Origin: an uncultured Desulfovibrionaceae bacterium
Lineage (GTDB): Bacteria; Desulfobacterota; Desulfovibrionia; Desulfovibrionales; Desulfovibrionaceae
Length of the DNA stretch: 44,687 bases
Direction: 5' to 3'
Assembly (NCBI GenBank): GCA_949741925.1
Contig: CATJOY010000038.1
Location: forward strand, 1-44,687
In this document: positions 7,986-16,221 of the stretch, in pieces
How the letters are laid out: each line of letters opens with the position of its first letter
How positions within the stretch are numbered: the first letter of the stretch is position 1
Position numbers and translations under genes: made by a program
The notes under the pieces: generated by a model
Databases searched by the model: none
What the model saw: the letters and a program-made list of their open reading frames with translations, nothing else
What the model was told of the DNA's origin: nothing

Positions 7986-10349
7986 TCAAGCGCTCCGGCC
8001 GGTCTCCGCAGAGGTGAGAAAGAACCGGGCATCCAGCACGAGCGCCCTGCCGGGAGCAACGAGCACAGGCGCGCAAACGGCTTCAAGTATTTCAGGCATT
8101 TCAAGAGCAAGCTGCGAGGTAATCAGCAAGATATCTTCCAATTCGGTAAACGCGGATTCGGCGTCATCTCGGGAGGAGATTGTTGTCGTCCCTTCCAGGG
8201 ACGGGCCCGCGTCGTGGCTGTCCATGCCGGTGAAACCGGTGTTCCGGTTGTTTGCCGCGACGATGTCGGGGGTCCGGCCAGGCGTCTGAAATATTGCAGC
8301 AAGGGGACGGCTGACCAACGTACGCGCAAGATCTCGAGCGTCATCCAGGGAGAGGGGCGCGATGCGGCAGGAAAGAGCCGCCTTGCTCAAAGGCTCTGCT
8401 TCGTTATAGCGCGAGAGGACGATCAGCGGCCCGAAAACAGGATCTCTGCGAAAGTGCAACGAAAGGGAGACCTGCCGGGCGTGACAGAGATCCTTTGGCA
8501 GCGCCTGAGCCAGGCAGCCTCGGATGGCCAAATCCGGATAGAGCCGCGCGGCCCTGCTGGTTATATGCAGAAAAGCCCGACGAAGCGAATCGGCATCCTG
8601 AATATCCTCGGCGGCGAGTTGCTGTAAGACATCCTGGGGAATTCCCGGGGCCTCCGGAATGAGCCGCAGAGGAAAGGATATATTTTTGGCATGGGCCACA
8701 GCCTCATCGCTGGTTGCCGCAAAAAAGGTTTGGGGGAGCGGCATTTCAAAGGCGTTTAGCAAGGCCTGGGCCCGGCTGCCGGAAAGTTCGGAGACGCCTT
8801 GTTCCCTGGCCTCGCGGACGATGCTCTTGGCTCGGGATAGATCATGCCGGTAGCTGATTTCCACGGGGAGAGGGCGCTCGCGCCAGAGAGTGAAGGCCAA
8901 TGCTGCGGAAAGAGCCTCAAAAGCGGGTTCCGGAAACGAAAAGCAAGGAATGCCCGAGGCTTCGATAATGGTTTGGGCGTGACGGGAACGGGCTCCGCCG
9001 AGCAAACAGGCGAAAACCGGCTTGGCCGGAAAACCGTTTCCGCCAAAGCTGCCGGAGGCTTGGGCCAGAAGGCGGGCACATTCTTCCAGAGCCTCCGGTG
9101 CGGCCAGCGGACCTGCCGGGGCAAGCACCAGCGACAGTGCGTGGGTATTGGGATCGTTGGCCGCGATGCGCAATGCATCGACCAACTGCGCGGGAGAAGC
9201 CACAGCCAGGGCATCCACGGGATTATAAATAGATGCTCCTCCCGGCAGCAGGTTTTTCATAGCCGCCCGGGATTCCGGAGTTAATTGGGCCAACTGAAGG
9301 CCGGCTTCTTGGCAGGCGTCGGCGGCCAGCATCGCCGGAGCAGTGCCGTTGGCAACAACGGCAACCCGGGAGCCTTCGGGTAGAGGCTGCACCGATAAAC
9401 AGCGGGCCAGAGTGAAAAGCTCTTCCAGGCGGGAAACAGCGATAATGCCGCTTTGGTTGAAGGCGGCGGCATAGGCCAGATTTTCCCCGAAACTGTGCCC
9501 GGAGAGGGCGGCCGCCAGGGTACCCGCTGCGGTAAAGCCGGAACGCAGAATGATGACGGGCTTTTTGCGGCTGGCCTGATGGGCATGACGCATAAACCGG
9601 GGCCCGGAGGTAACGCTTTCCAGATAGCCGACAATAACCTTGGTTTCCGGATCATCAGCGAGGTAGGCGAGGATATCCGCCTCATCAAGCCCGGCTTTGC
9701 CGCCAAGGCAGATGAACGCGGAAAAACCGAGGGCCCTTTCCCCGGCCATATCCATGAAGGCCGCGGCGAGGGAAGCCGATTGGGAAAAGAACCCCACATT
9801 GCCGGCGGATGCCAGCGCCGGAGTGAGGGGCGCCGCCGTGCGCTCGGCACGGGAAGAAGGATCGGTCAAGATGAATGGCGCCAGTCGGGAAGCGGGGCGA
9901 ATAAACCCGGGGCAGTCAGGCCCGAGTAGAGCTATACTGTACGTTTTGGCAATATCCCGGATCTTGGCCCGGAGGCTTTTTCGGGGTTTTTCGTCAAAGC
10001 CGATGAGCACGGCGCTCTTGGCTCCTATCCGACCCAGTTCCTCAAGAGCCGCCGGGGTATCTTTGGAGGGCAAACAAAGGAGGGCCAGATCGAGAGGGGC
10101 ATGCAGCGCGTCCGGTATTTCCGGGATGTGCCGCACCAGGGTAGGGGAAGCCGCCAAGGGGGCGGTATGGCGAAGAATTTCCGGGATATTTGGGTCTCCT
10201 TCGGCAACCACGAGTATTTTCCCTGGAAAAGAGGCGCGTAAGATGCTATGAAGAACGTTGCTCCCAAGTTCCCCTGTGCGTTCAAAGCCGCCTATGACGG
10301 CCAAGCTTGCGGGGGTAAACATATTTGCGAGGTTTTCATGGGGGAACAT
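7986..10349 (-). CDS. ADP-forming acyl-CoA synthetase-like protein with a divergent ATP-grasp region
   Basis: A 787-residue protein with the domain order of single-chain ADP-forming acetyl-CoA synthetases: CoA-binding Rossmann domain (MFTPASLAVIGG, LLGPDCPGF), two succinyl-CoA-ligase-like flavodoxin domains (GNVGFFSQSASLAAAF, YLADDPETKVIVGYLE, LSGHSFGENLAYAAAFNQSGI) and a C-terminal ATP-grasp-like region that keeps RRDPVFGPLIV. The motifs expected in a working ATP-grasp domain, the HKSDxGGV-type segment and the following GLGG, are not visible; the corresponding positions read LRLIPEAPGIPQ and SRYNEAE. ATP-forming activity is therefore uncertain. The ATG at 10349 overlaps the divergent rnc start by 12 bp; a second possible start is at 10319. 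Confidence 0.8.
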   Translation of the reverse strand: MFPHENLANMFTPASLAVIGGFERTGELGSNVLHSILRASFPGKILVVAEGDPNIPEILRHTAPLAASPTLVRHIPEIPDALHAPLDLALLCLPSKDTPAALEELGRIGAKSAVLIGFDEKPRKSLRAKIRDIAKTYSIALLGPDCPGFIRPASRLAPFILTDPSSRAERTAAPLTPALASAGNVGFFSQSASLAAAFMDMAGERALGFSAFICLGGKAGLDEADILAYLADDPETKVIVGYLESVTSGPRFMRHAHQASRKKPVIILRSGFTAAGTLAAALSGHSFGENLAYAAAFNQSGIIAVSRLEELFTLARCLSVQPLPEGSRVAVVANGTAPAMLAADACQEAGLQLAQLTPESRAAMKNLLPGGASIYNPVDALAVASPAQLVDALRIAANDPNTHALSLVLAPAGPLAAPEALEECARLLAQASGSFGGNGFPAKPVFACLLGGARSRHAQTIIEASGIPCFSFPEPAFEALSAALAFTLWRERPLPVEISYRHDLSRAKSIVREAREQGVSELSGSRAQALLNAFEMPLPQTFFAATSDEAVAHAKNISFPLRLIPEAPGIPQDVLQQLAAEDIQDADSLRRAFLHITSRAARLYPDLAIRGCLAQALPKDLCHARQVSLSLHFRRDPVFGPLIVLSRYNEAEPLSKAALSCRIAPLSLDDARDLARTLVSRPLAAIFQTPGRTPDIVAANNRNTGFTGMDSHDAGPSLEGTTTISSRDDAESAFTELEDILLITSQLALEMPEILEAVCAPVLVAPGRALVLDARFFLTSAETGRSA

Positions 10350-11093
10350 GGCGTATCCAGTGACGGAGCTGAGTTGCACGAATTGCAGAAAGCTATCCAC
10401 TATCATTTCAATGAAGTCAAGCTGCTTCAAACAGCCCTGACCCACAGTTCTTTTGCCAATGAGGGCGGTTTGCAGTTAGAAAACAACGAGCGCCTTGAGT
10501 TTCTTGGTGATGCGGCGTTGGAACTAGCTGTTTCCACGGAACTTTATACACGCTATCCCCGAATCCGTGAAGGGGAATTAACCCGTATGCGGGCCCGCCT
10601 GGTCAGCCAGCCCTCGCTGGCCGATCTGGCCTTGGAATGTGGCCTGCATACTCATATTCGGTTGGGACGAGGAGAGGAAAACCAGGGGGGGCGGATCAGG
10701 CCCTCGCTGCTTTCCGACGCCATGGAGGCGCTTCTCGGGGCTATTTACCTGGATGGGGGGCTAACAGCGCTCTATGAGACTATCGCCCATCTTTTTAGAA
10801 ACCGTTGGCCCGCTCCAGGCGATGCCGAACAGGTTAAGGATAATAAAAGCATGCTCCAGGAGCAGTTGCAGCGTCTGTTTAAAGAAAGACCGGTCTATAA
10901 TCTTGTCGAAAGCACGGGGCCCGAACATGCCAAGGTGTTTACTGTGCGGGTGCGCCTTGCAGACGGCGCAAGTTTCACCTGTCAGGGGCCGAGTATGAAG
11001 CGGGCTGAGCAGGCTGTGGCCGGCGAAGCATTGGATTATCTTGAGGAAAGGTACCGGGAAGAGCTGGCCCGGCCGGAAGAGCCCGGGGAGTAA
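10338..11093 (+). CDS. rnc: Ribonuclease III
   Basis: A 251-residue dsRNA-specific endonuclease that matures rRNA and trims structured mRNAs. The catalytic domain carries the signature NNERLEFLGDAALEL and the later acidic block SDAMEALLGAIYLDGG, which supply the metal-binding Glu and Asp residues. A C-terminal dsRNA-binding domain follows (GPEHAKVFTVRVRL, KRAEQAVAGEALDYL). The start at 10338 has GAGG about 8 nt upstream and gives the usual family length; an in-frame extension to 10248 would run into the coding sequence on the opposite strand. Its first 12 bases overlap the start of the divergent acyl-CoA synthetase-like gene, so promoters for each gene must lie inside the other's coding region. 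Confidence 0.96.
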   Translation: MGEHGVSSDGAELHELQKAIHYHFNEVKLLQTALTHSSFANEGGLQLENNERLEFLGDAALELAVSTELYTRYPRIREGELTRMRARLVSQPSLADLALECGLHTHIRLGRGEENQGGRIRPSLLSDAMEALLGAIYLDGGLTALYETIAHLFRNRWPAPGDAEQVKDNKSMLQEQLQRLFKERPVYNLVESTGPEHAKVFTVRVRLADGASFTCQGPSMKRAEQAVAGEALDYLEERYREELARPEEPGE

Positions 11094-11700
11094 ACGCGGC
11101 CGTGCCTATCCTTGGCGAAAGGCTCGTAGCCGGCGTGGCTTTCGGCGCCGGACTGATGCCCCGGTGGTAAGGGGCGGCGCGCGGCTGGCAGGCTTTCCGG
11201 AGAGAATCGGGTAATCGTGTCTTCTTTACTTCAGCCAAAAAATTGACTAGCCAAAGTGTTCCTGAGGGGCCAGCGTCCTGCGAAGAGTGCCCTGCCCTGC
11301 TTGTGTATAGTGGATAATACGCTGTTGCGGGAGCAGGTCCGGCCAGGCAATGTATGGTCGGAACTGTTCCCGCAATGCGTTCTCAGCAACACGCAGCATA
11401 AAAAACCTCCATGTTGCTCGATTGTGCGGTGAGGCTACGCTCCCTTTGCCGCAGGCGACGGCATGTTCATCGCAGCCCGTGGAGAACCGCTGTATCGCGC
11501 TCGGCATATGCGGGGGGCTCGCTCCGGAGAAAGCCTGCCATTGGCCTCGAATCCGGGATGGATTCTGGCGGTTGCGCGCCTGCCCCCGGTGTTCGGGGAG
11601 GGCGCTCCCTTGCCGATGCTTGAAAAATAAAGGTTTCTTCTGGTCATACTGTTCATTTTGCTTGCGTTTTGGCCTGCCAAAAACATGTTCCCGGAGGAGG
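11094..11700. other. Long spacer between rnc and the flagellin gene
   Basis: About 600 bp without a gene that I can support. ORFs exist in several frames, but none has a plausible ribosome binding site or recognisable domain. GC-rich dyads occur (for example around 11128-11150 and 11582-11611). Confidence 0.5.
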
Positions 11701-11724
11701 GGCCGGGGAAATGGTTCCCCGGCC
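11701..11724 (-). terminator. Hairpin downstream of the flagellin gene
   Basis: GGCCGGGGAA-ATGG-TTCCCCGGCC, a perfect 10-bp stem with a 4-nt loop 37 nt past the flagellin stop codon. A T-run is not immediately adjacent on the minus strand (the first one is about 18 nt further), so it is a probable terminator or a 3'-end stabiliser. Confidence 0.6.
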
Positions 11725-11760
11725 GCGTGTCTTTGGTCTGCCTTAGCCGACAGGGGGTCT

Positions 11761-12648
11761 TTAACCGCCGATGAGCTGGAGGGCCATCTGCGGCAGCGAG
11801 TTGGCCTGCGAGAGCATAGCCACGGCAGATTGCGTGAGCACCTGGTTGCGCACAAATTCGGTCATTTCCGTGGCCACATCCACGTCTGAGATACGGGATT
11901 CCGCGGCTTGGAGGTTTTCTGCCTGAATCTGCAAGTTGCTGATGGTATTTTCCAGTCTGTTCTGGGCAGCGCCAAGGTGAGCCCGGATTTTATCCTTGGA
12001 GATAATAGCCTTATTGATGGCTTCCAGAGCCTTTTGGGCGGCTTGCTGGGTGGAAATGCTGGAGCCGTCGCCGGTGGCTTGGTTGCCCACGCCGAGGGCC
12101 GAGGCCGTGGAGTTGCCGATGGTTATGTAGTAGTAGTCTTCGGCGGAATCGTTGCCGCTGCCGAAGTGGATCTTCAGCTTGCCCGTAGCCGTAAGCCCCG
12201 AACCATCGTGCTTATCGCTTGAGAGGTTGCCGTTGAGCAGGTGTACGCCGTTGAAATCCGTGGCGTTGGCGATCCGGGTGATTTCCGAAGCCATGGCCTG
12301 GTATTCGGATTCGATCATCAGGCGCTGGTCAGAGTTGTAGGTACCGGTAGCGGCTTGTTCCGCCAGTTCTTTCATACGGATCAGCTTTTCGTCGATAATC
12401 TGCAAGCCGCCGTCGGCTGTTTGGATCAACGAGATGGCATCGTTGGCATTGCGCACGCCCTGGTTGATAGAGGCTATTTCCGCACGCATCAGTTCCCGGA
12501 TGGCAAGGCCGGCAGCGTCATCCGCAGCCGTGCCGACGCGCAGCCCTGACGAAAGACGGCGGACAGAAGTTGAAAGGTTTCCGTAGCTTGCCCCAAGGTT
12601 TCTGGCTGCGTTCATAGCCATCATGTTATGATTTATGACCAAAGACAT
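11761..12648 (-). CDS. fliC: Flagellin
   Basis: A 295-residue flagellin, the exported subunit that builds the flagellar filament. The conserved N-terminal D0/D1 helices (SLVINHNMMAMNAARNL, LSSGLRVGTAADDAAGLAI, NDAISLIQTADGGL) and C-terminal helices (AQNRLENTISNLQ, NLQAAESRISDVDVATEM, QSAVAMLSQANSLPQMALQLI) are intact, with a short variable centre at about residues 145-205. The ATG at 12648 follows a GGGGGAA ribosome binding site. A sigma-54 promoter lies upstream at 12687-12701, the usual arrangement for late flagellar genes in this group. No other flagellar structural genes are adjacent, apart from an unlinked FlxA-like protein at 22929-23411. Confidence 0.97.
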   Translation of the reverse strand: MSLVINHNMMAMNAARNLGASYGNLSTSVRRLSSGLRVGTAADDAAGLAIRELMRAEIASINQGVRNANDAISLIQTADGGLQIIDEKLIRMKELAEQAATGTYNSDQRLMIESEYQAMASEITRIANATDFNGVHLLNGNLSSDKHDGSGLTATGKLKIHFGSGNDSAEDYYYITIGNSTASALGVGNQATGDGSSISTQQAAQKALEAINKAIISKDKIRAHLGAAQNRLENTISNLQIQAENLQAAESRISDVDVATEMTEFVRNQVLTQSAVAMLSQANSLPQMALQLIGG

Positions 12649-12686
12649 AAATAATTCCCCCTTTGCGGTGTTATGGCCTTTTTAAA

Positions 12687-12701
12687 GCAAACATGATGCC
12701 A
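12687..12701 (-). promoter_or_regulatory. Sigma-54 (RpoN) promoter of flagellin
   Basis: On the minus strand the sequence is TGGCAT-CATGT-TTGC, which matches the -24/-12 consensus with the invariant GG and GC separated by exactly 10 nt. It would start transcription near 12675, giving a leader of roughly 25-30 nt. An AT-rich stretch lies just upstream (12702-12740), suited to DNA bending for an enhancer-bound activator. Confidence 0.85.
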
Positions 12702-12855
12702 AATAAAAAAAGTATTTAAAAATAAATAACTTAAAAAAAACGCTTCCCCAAATGTGTCGTTGAACAGACGCATACGGGCAAAAAGTTCCCTGTCAAAACA
12801 ACGGAAAATCATAAGGTTTACAGAAAGGCTGGGCCGGCGGGAGTCAATTTCCCGC

Positions 12856-12884
12856 TTGACCTTTTGTTTGCCTCAGCGTAAAAA
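12856..12884 (+). promoter_or_regulatory. Promoter of tRNA-His
   Basis: TTGACC (12856-12861), 17-nt spacer, TAAAAA (12879-12884), about 16 nt before the mature tRNA 5' end. The position fits a strong sigma-70-type stable-RNA promoter. Confidence 0.6.
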
Positions 12885-12899
12885 TCCTTTCTCTGGCAC

Positions 12900-12976
12900 G
12901 GCGGATGTAGCTCAGTTGGTAGAGCACCTGGTTGTGGCCCAGGTGGCCGTGGGTTCAAGCCCCATCATTCGCCCCA
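12900..12976 (+). tRNA. tRNA-His (anticodon GTG)
   Basis: The cloverleaf closes with acceptor GCGGATG (12901-12907) against CATTCGC (12966-12972). The anticodon loop TTGTGGC gives GTG, and the T arm GTGGG-TTCAAGC-CCCAT is intact. The extra G at 12900 opposite C73 is the G-1 characteristic of tRNA-His, and CCA is encoded at 12974-12976. Confidence 0.96.
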
Positions 12977-12997
12977 GAATAACTTTCCCCATATTCA

Positions 12998-13042
12998 AAG
13001 AAAATCCGCAATGCTAACGGCAGAGCGGATTTTCTTGTTTTT
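12998..13042 (+). terminator. Terminator of tRNA-His
   Basis: AAGAAAATCCGC (12998-13009) pairs perfectly with GCGGATTTTCTT (13025-13036), 15-nt loop, followed by TTGTTTTT-like sequence up to 13042. Confidence 0.85.
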
Positions 13043-13371
13043 AATGGGCAGCATCTTGTTGCTGAGGCCGCGCGTTGATGCTGTATACAGCCGGGCCAAA
13101 CCCAGCCCGGTCGGAGGCGCTTTCCCCCGCTTTTGCTTAATATATCCGGATAAGGCGCTTGAAACCAAGAAACGTTTCCCCAGTAGGGTGAGGGCAATGG
13201 GGTTCTATCCGGAGGGTTCCCCCGGGAACGGAAACGGCCCAGGGGCGGCTTGAGGAAAGAGCGCCCTTTGCGCCCCGAGCCTGGCTTTGGGGCGCCTATA
13301 GAAAGATACTTGAGGAAGGGGGAGAGTAGGGCGGTGGCGCGCGGCCCGGCCGGGCCGCATTTAGGATAGGA
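13043..13371. other. Spacer without recognised features
   Basis: About 330 bp. It holds a dyad near 13216-13233 (GGGTTCCCCCGGGAACG) but no gene that I can support. The 80-codon ORFs across it on both strands lack ribosome binding sites and domains. Confidence 0.4.
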
Positions 13372-13836
13372 TTACCGCAGCAATTGTTTCACGGTAGGAT
13401 TGTCGCTGTTCAAACTGGTGTAGATGGCGTCTGCGGCGTCTCTGCATGATTGCGTTTCCCCGGCTACCGCAAAGTAGAGGAATAAGCCCTGATCGGCAGT
13501 AATGGTGTTCTCCAGGGAGACGCCGTTCACATCGGCCGCAAAGTAGTATGTGCCCCGGGTACCTTCAATACGTTGCGGGGGGGTGCCTCCAAGCTTGGCC
13601 GATGCTTGTTTGGCAATCTCCTCGCCGCTGGCGTCGCCGGCATTGTCTACCATAATTGTTACAAAGCAGTCCTGTTTTTCCGAAGATAAGAGCACAAGAC
13701 GGTTTTCTTCATGGCTGAGCCAGCCGGCTGGAATATCAGCGTTGAATTGATTGAATCTGACAGGGGCGGCCAGAGCGGACCTGTTCAGAAAGAGTGCGGA
13801 GATAACCAGGAAAAGAATGCCGTACTGAACTTTCAT
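13372..13836 (-). CDS. Small secreted protein of unknown function
   Basis: A 154-residue protein with a clear Sec signal peptide: MKVQYG, hydrophobic ILFLVISALFL and a likely signal peptidase I site after SALAA (about residue 24). The mature part has two cysteines (QDCF and QSCR) that could form a disulphide in the periplasm, and reads like a compact alpha/beta domain (FNADIPAGWLSHEENRLVLL; later YYFAADVNGVSL). I do not recognise a family. The ATG at 13836 has a strong GGAGGAGG site about 8 nt upstream. It is monocistronic as far as the sequence shows. Confidence 0.75.
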   Translation of the reverse strand: MKVQYGILFLVISALFLNRSALAAPVRFNQFNADIPAGWLSHEENRLVLLSSEKQDCFVTIMVDNAGDASGEEIAKQASAKLGGTPPQRIEGTRGTYYFAADVNGVSLENTITADQGLFLYFAVAGETQSCRDAADAIYTSLNSDNPTVKQLLR

Positions 13837-14155
13837 ACTCTATCCTCCTCCCCCGTGCTTTGAGGGGCTCCCTCCTTTTGACCTTTGTTGTCTCCGGCAG
13901 CCTCGGCCTTTCCCCCGGGAGACAGCACTCCGCGCCTTTTGCCGGGGATGGAGAGTATCCAGGAAAAACGCTATCTGAAAAGGAGTGATTCTGCAAGGGG
14001 ACCCATGCGCGGGAGTGGGGCAGGGGGAGCAGGGGAGCGGTAGCTCGTCTACGTTTCTGGTGGGAGGGAGGCTTCCCTTACTCCCAAGATGAAGGTCGGC
14101 TCTGTGGCCAGAGCCGGTACAGGAGGCGGGCGGGAACCGGGTAGCTCGGCTTGAT
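13837..14155. other. Spacer upstream of the small secreted protein gene
   Basis: About 320 bp. It should contain the promoter of the secreted-protein gene on the minus strand; no clear boxes are visible. No gene that I can support. Confidence 0.35.
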
Positions 14156-14308
14156 CTATTCTAACGGTTGTTGATCCGGAAGCTTTTGGGCGGCAACGGC
14201 ATCCGGGTTTTTTTCCGGGGGCTGTATTTGACTTTTTCCGGTCTCGGGAACCTCCAGCATCAAGAGCATGGCCGGCACAGCCGCGGTTGATCCCAAAAAT
14301 AGCGCCAT
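14156..14308 (-). CDS. Possible 50-residue membrane-anchored peptide downstream of the transporter
   Basis: An ATG at 14308, 20 nt after the transporter stop, opens a 50-codon frame. It has an N-terminal hydrophobic stretch (ALFLGSTAAVPAMLLMLEV) and a polar, proline/glutamine-rich tail. The ribosome binding site is absent; translation would depend on coupling to the transporter. The same frame stays open upstream into the transporter's last codons, so a programmed or accidental frameshift extending the transporter is an alternative. Possible small accessory subunit, or chance. Confidence 0.3.
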   Translation of the reverse strand: MALFLGSTAAVPAMLLMLEVPETGKSQIQPPEKNPDAVAAQKLPDQQPLE

Positions 14309-14328
14309 GCGGAGGAGGAAGGGCGTAA

Positions 14329-15888
14329 CTACAGCACGCCGATCCAGCGCCAGTACGTGTGGGAGAAGAGAACCAGAAGGAGGATCGCCGCGGCCATCAG
14401 GGGAATGCCGAGGCGGGCCATCTCTCGGCTGGAAAAAGTATCTGTGGAGTAGGCGAGCATGGATATAGGGGCGTTAACCGGCAGAACCAAAGTAAATTGA
14501 ATGCAGTAGTAAAGTATCAGGGTTAACCCCCAGGGCTGGAGGTCCATGGATGCCGGCAGGGCATAAGAAAAGCCTATGATCGCCGGAATCAGGGCCGCTA
14601 CGGCGGCGGCTCGTGCGGAGAAGGCAAGAGAAAAAGAGGCAAAGAAAACCCCGCAGACGGCGATGAGCACCGAGGGCGGTAGGGTGCCGGCGCCAAGGCG
14701 GACCAGCGTGTTTTGAGCCACCCAGGCAGCAGCCCCGGTTTCGATGAGGGCTTGCCCCAGGGAAAGAGCCGCGCCGAGAAGGAGGAGGGTAGCCCAATCT
14801 ACAGCCTCCTTGAGTTCACGCCAGGGGGCTGAACCCGCACCGGGGATGCACATGGCGGCCACGGCCAGGGCCGCCACGCTGGTCGCATCCACGGAGTGCA
14901 GGATGCCTTCGCTGGCCCAGAAAAACACGGTCCCGCACATGATCGCCAGGATTTTCTTTTCTCTGGATGCCATAGGGCCCAGCTTTTCCAACTCCCGCCG
15001 CAGGGCAGCCCTGCCTCCGGGGAATTCTTTGTTTTCCACCGGAAACATTCGTTCGGTCATGATGAATAACACCAGCCCGAGGGTCAGGGCATACGGCAGC
15101 CCGTAGAGCATCCATTGCAGCCAGCTGATGACGTGCCCCGCGCCTTGAGCGATGTACCCGGCAGCCTGCACGGAGGCCGCGCCGGAAGTCAGCACACCGA
15201 TGCCGCCGAAGGTTGTGCCGTAGACCATGAGCAGCAACAGGCTTTTGGCGAGATTTCCGCGTCTATCCATATGAAAGACATCGATCAGCCCGATGCAGAC
15301 GGCGGTCATCAGGGCGGCCGTGGCGGCTTGGGAGGGGATGAAGAGAGAGAGGATGAAGCACATGGCCAGCACGCCCAGACGGATATTTCTCGGCTTGGCT
15401 CCGGCATGGGCCAGCACTGTCAATGCTGCTCGCTGGCCGAGCCCGGAGAGCCGGATATTCGCGGCCAGGGTTAGGGCGGCCAGGATTAAAAACCAGGTGG
15501 ATGAACAAAAGCCTCTTAGCGCATTTTGTAAAGCATGTTTTGTACCGAGAGCAGCCCCGTCGGAACCGGGCTCAAAGGCAGTGAAAAGGATCATGCCCGC
15601 CACAAAAAAGAAGGCGCTGATAGGATAGGCAACGGCTTCAGTACCCCAAAGCAGCACGATGAAAAGGAGGGTGGAAAGCACGCCGTGGGCTTGCGGCGTC
15701 AAGTCCGCGCCCAAAGGAAGAACATGGAAGCCCAGGGCCAGAGCCAGAGAGATGCAGAATCTGACCAGCCGCTTTTTTTCCAACAGCTCTTGCGGGGAGC
15801 GCCCTAGAGACGGCGTTGCCGAAGAGCGCCGCAAACCGGAAGTATTCCCGGGTGAAGAGGGAGTATCTTCTGTTGAGCTTGGCATCAT
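14329..15888 (-). CDS. DASS-family (SLC13-like) anion/dicarboxylate transporter
   Basis: About 519 residues with 11-12 predicted membrane segments (for example LVRFCISLALALGFHVLPLG, FLILAALTLAANI, VLAMCFILSLFI, TLILYYCIQFTLVLPV). The overall layout is that of divalent anion:Na+ symporters, which import sulfate, tartrate, citrate or other dicarboxylates. The two SNT motifs that bind Na+ and substrate carboxylate in characterised members are altered: the first position reads SQA (IPSQAATAALM) and the second SAR (FSARAAAVAAL). A Ser/Thr/Pro-rich cytoplasmic N-terminus precedes the first helix. The start is uncertain: ATG at 15888 or 15885, neither with a good ribosome binding site. Substrate unknown. 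Confidence 0.75.
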   Translation of the reverse strand: MMPSSTEDTPSSPGNTSGLRRSSATPSLGRSPQELLEKKRLVRFCISLALALGFHVLPLGADLTPQAHGVLSTLLFIVLLWGTEAVAYPISAFFFVAGMILFTAFEPGSDGAALGTKHALQNALRGFCSSTWFLILAALTLAANIRLSGLGQRAALTVLAHAGAKPRNIRLGVLAMCFILSLFIPSQAATAALMTAVCIGLIDVFHMDRRGNLAKSLLLLMVYGTTFGGIGVLTSGAASVQAAGYIAQGAGHVISWLQWMLYGLPYALTLGLVLFIMTERMFPVENKEFPGGRAALRRELEKLGPMASREKKILAIMCGTVFFWASEGILHSVDATSVAALAVAAMCIPGAGSAPWRELKEAVDWATLLLLGAALSLGQALIETGAAAWVAQNTLVRLGAGTLPPSVLIAVCGVFFASFSLAFSARAAAVAALIPAIIGFSYALPASMDLQPWGLTLILYYCIQFTLVLPVNAPISMLAYSTDTFSSREMARLGIPLMAAAILLLVLFSHTYWRWIGVL

Positions 15889-16144
15889 GGGAGGGTTGTA
15901 TGCACCTTGGATCGGGCCGTCAAGAGACGTCGGTATGGGGAGTATGCCCGGCTGAGCATCAGGAGGGCTGTTCGCCTGCAAGCCTCCAGCAGGGGAATGA
16001 TGCCTCTGGCCCGCCAAGGCCCCGGTGGCGCTGTGCGCCGAGAACAAGGGAGGTTGGGGGAGCATCTCCGCAGCGGTGGGCAAGGTCTTTTATTCGGGGA
16101 CACCGTCCAGTACCCGGGTAGGGGGTGAAACGGCCGGGGGCATG

Positions 16145-16169
16145 GGGAGGGGGGAGGAGCCCCCCTCCC
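16145..16169 (-). other. GC-rich hairpin downstream of the M20 peptidase gene
   Basis: GGGAGGGGGG-AGGAG-CCCCCCTCCC, a perfect 10-bp stem with no adjacent T-run. It lies 53 nt past the peptidase stop codon on the minus strand. It resembles the hairpin between grdA and grdC at 34496-34519. Confidence 0.5.
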
Positions 16170-16221
16170 GCGGGGCGCTAGCTCGGAAAGGTTCTTTTCC
16201 CGGCAGGCGCTCGGGGGCGTC

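Noticed and set aside
11247-11855. 202-codon minus-strand frame running from the spacer into flagellin
   Set aside because: It overlaps flagellin in another frame, has no domain and crosses the flagellin 3' hairpin.
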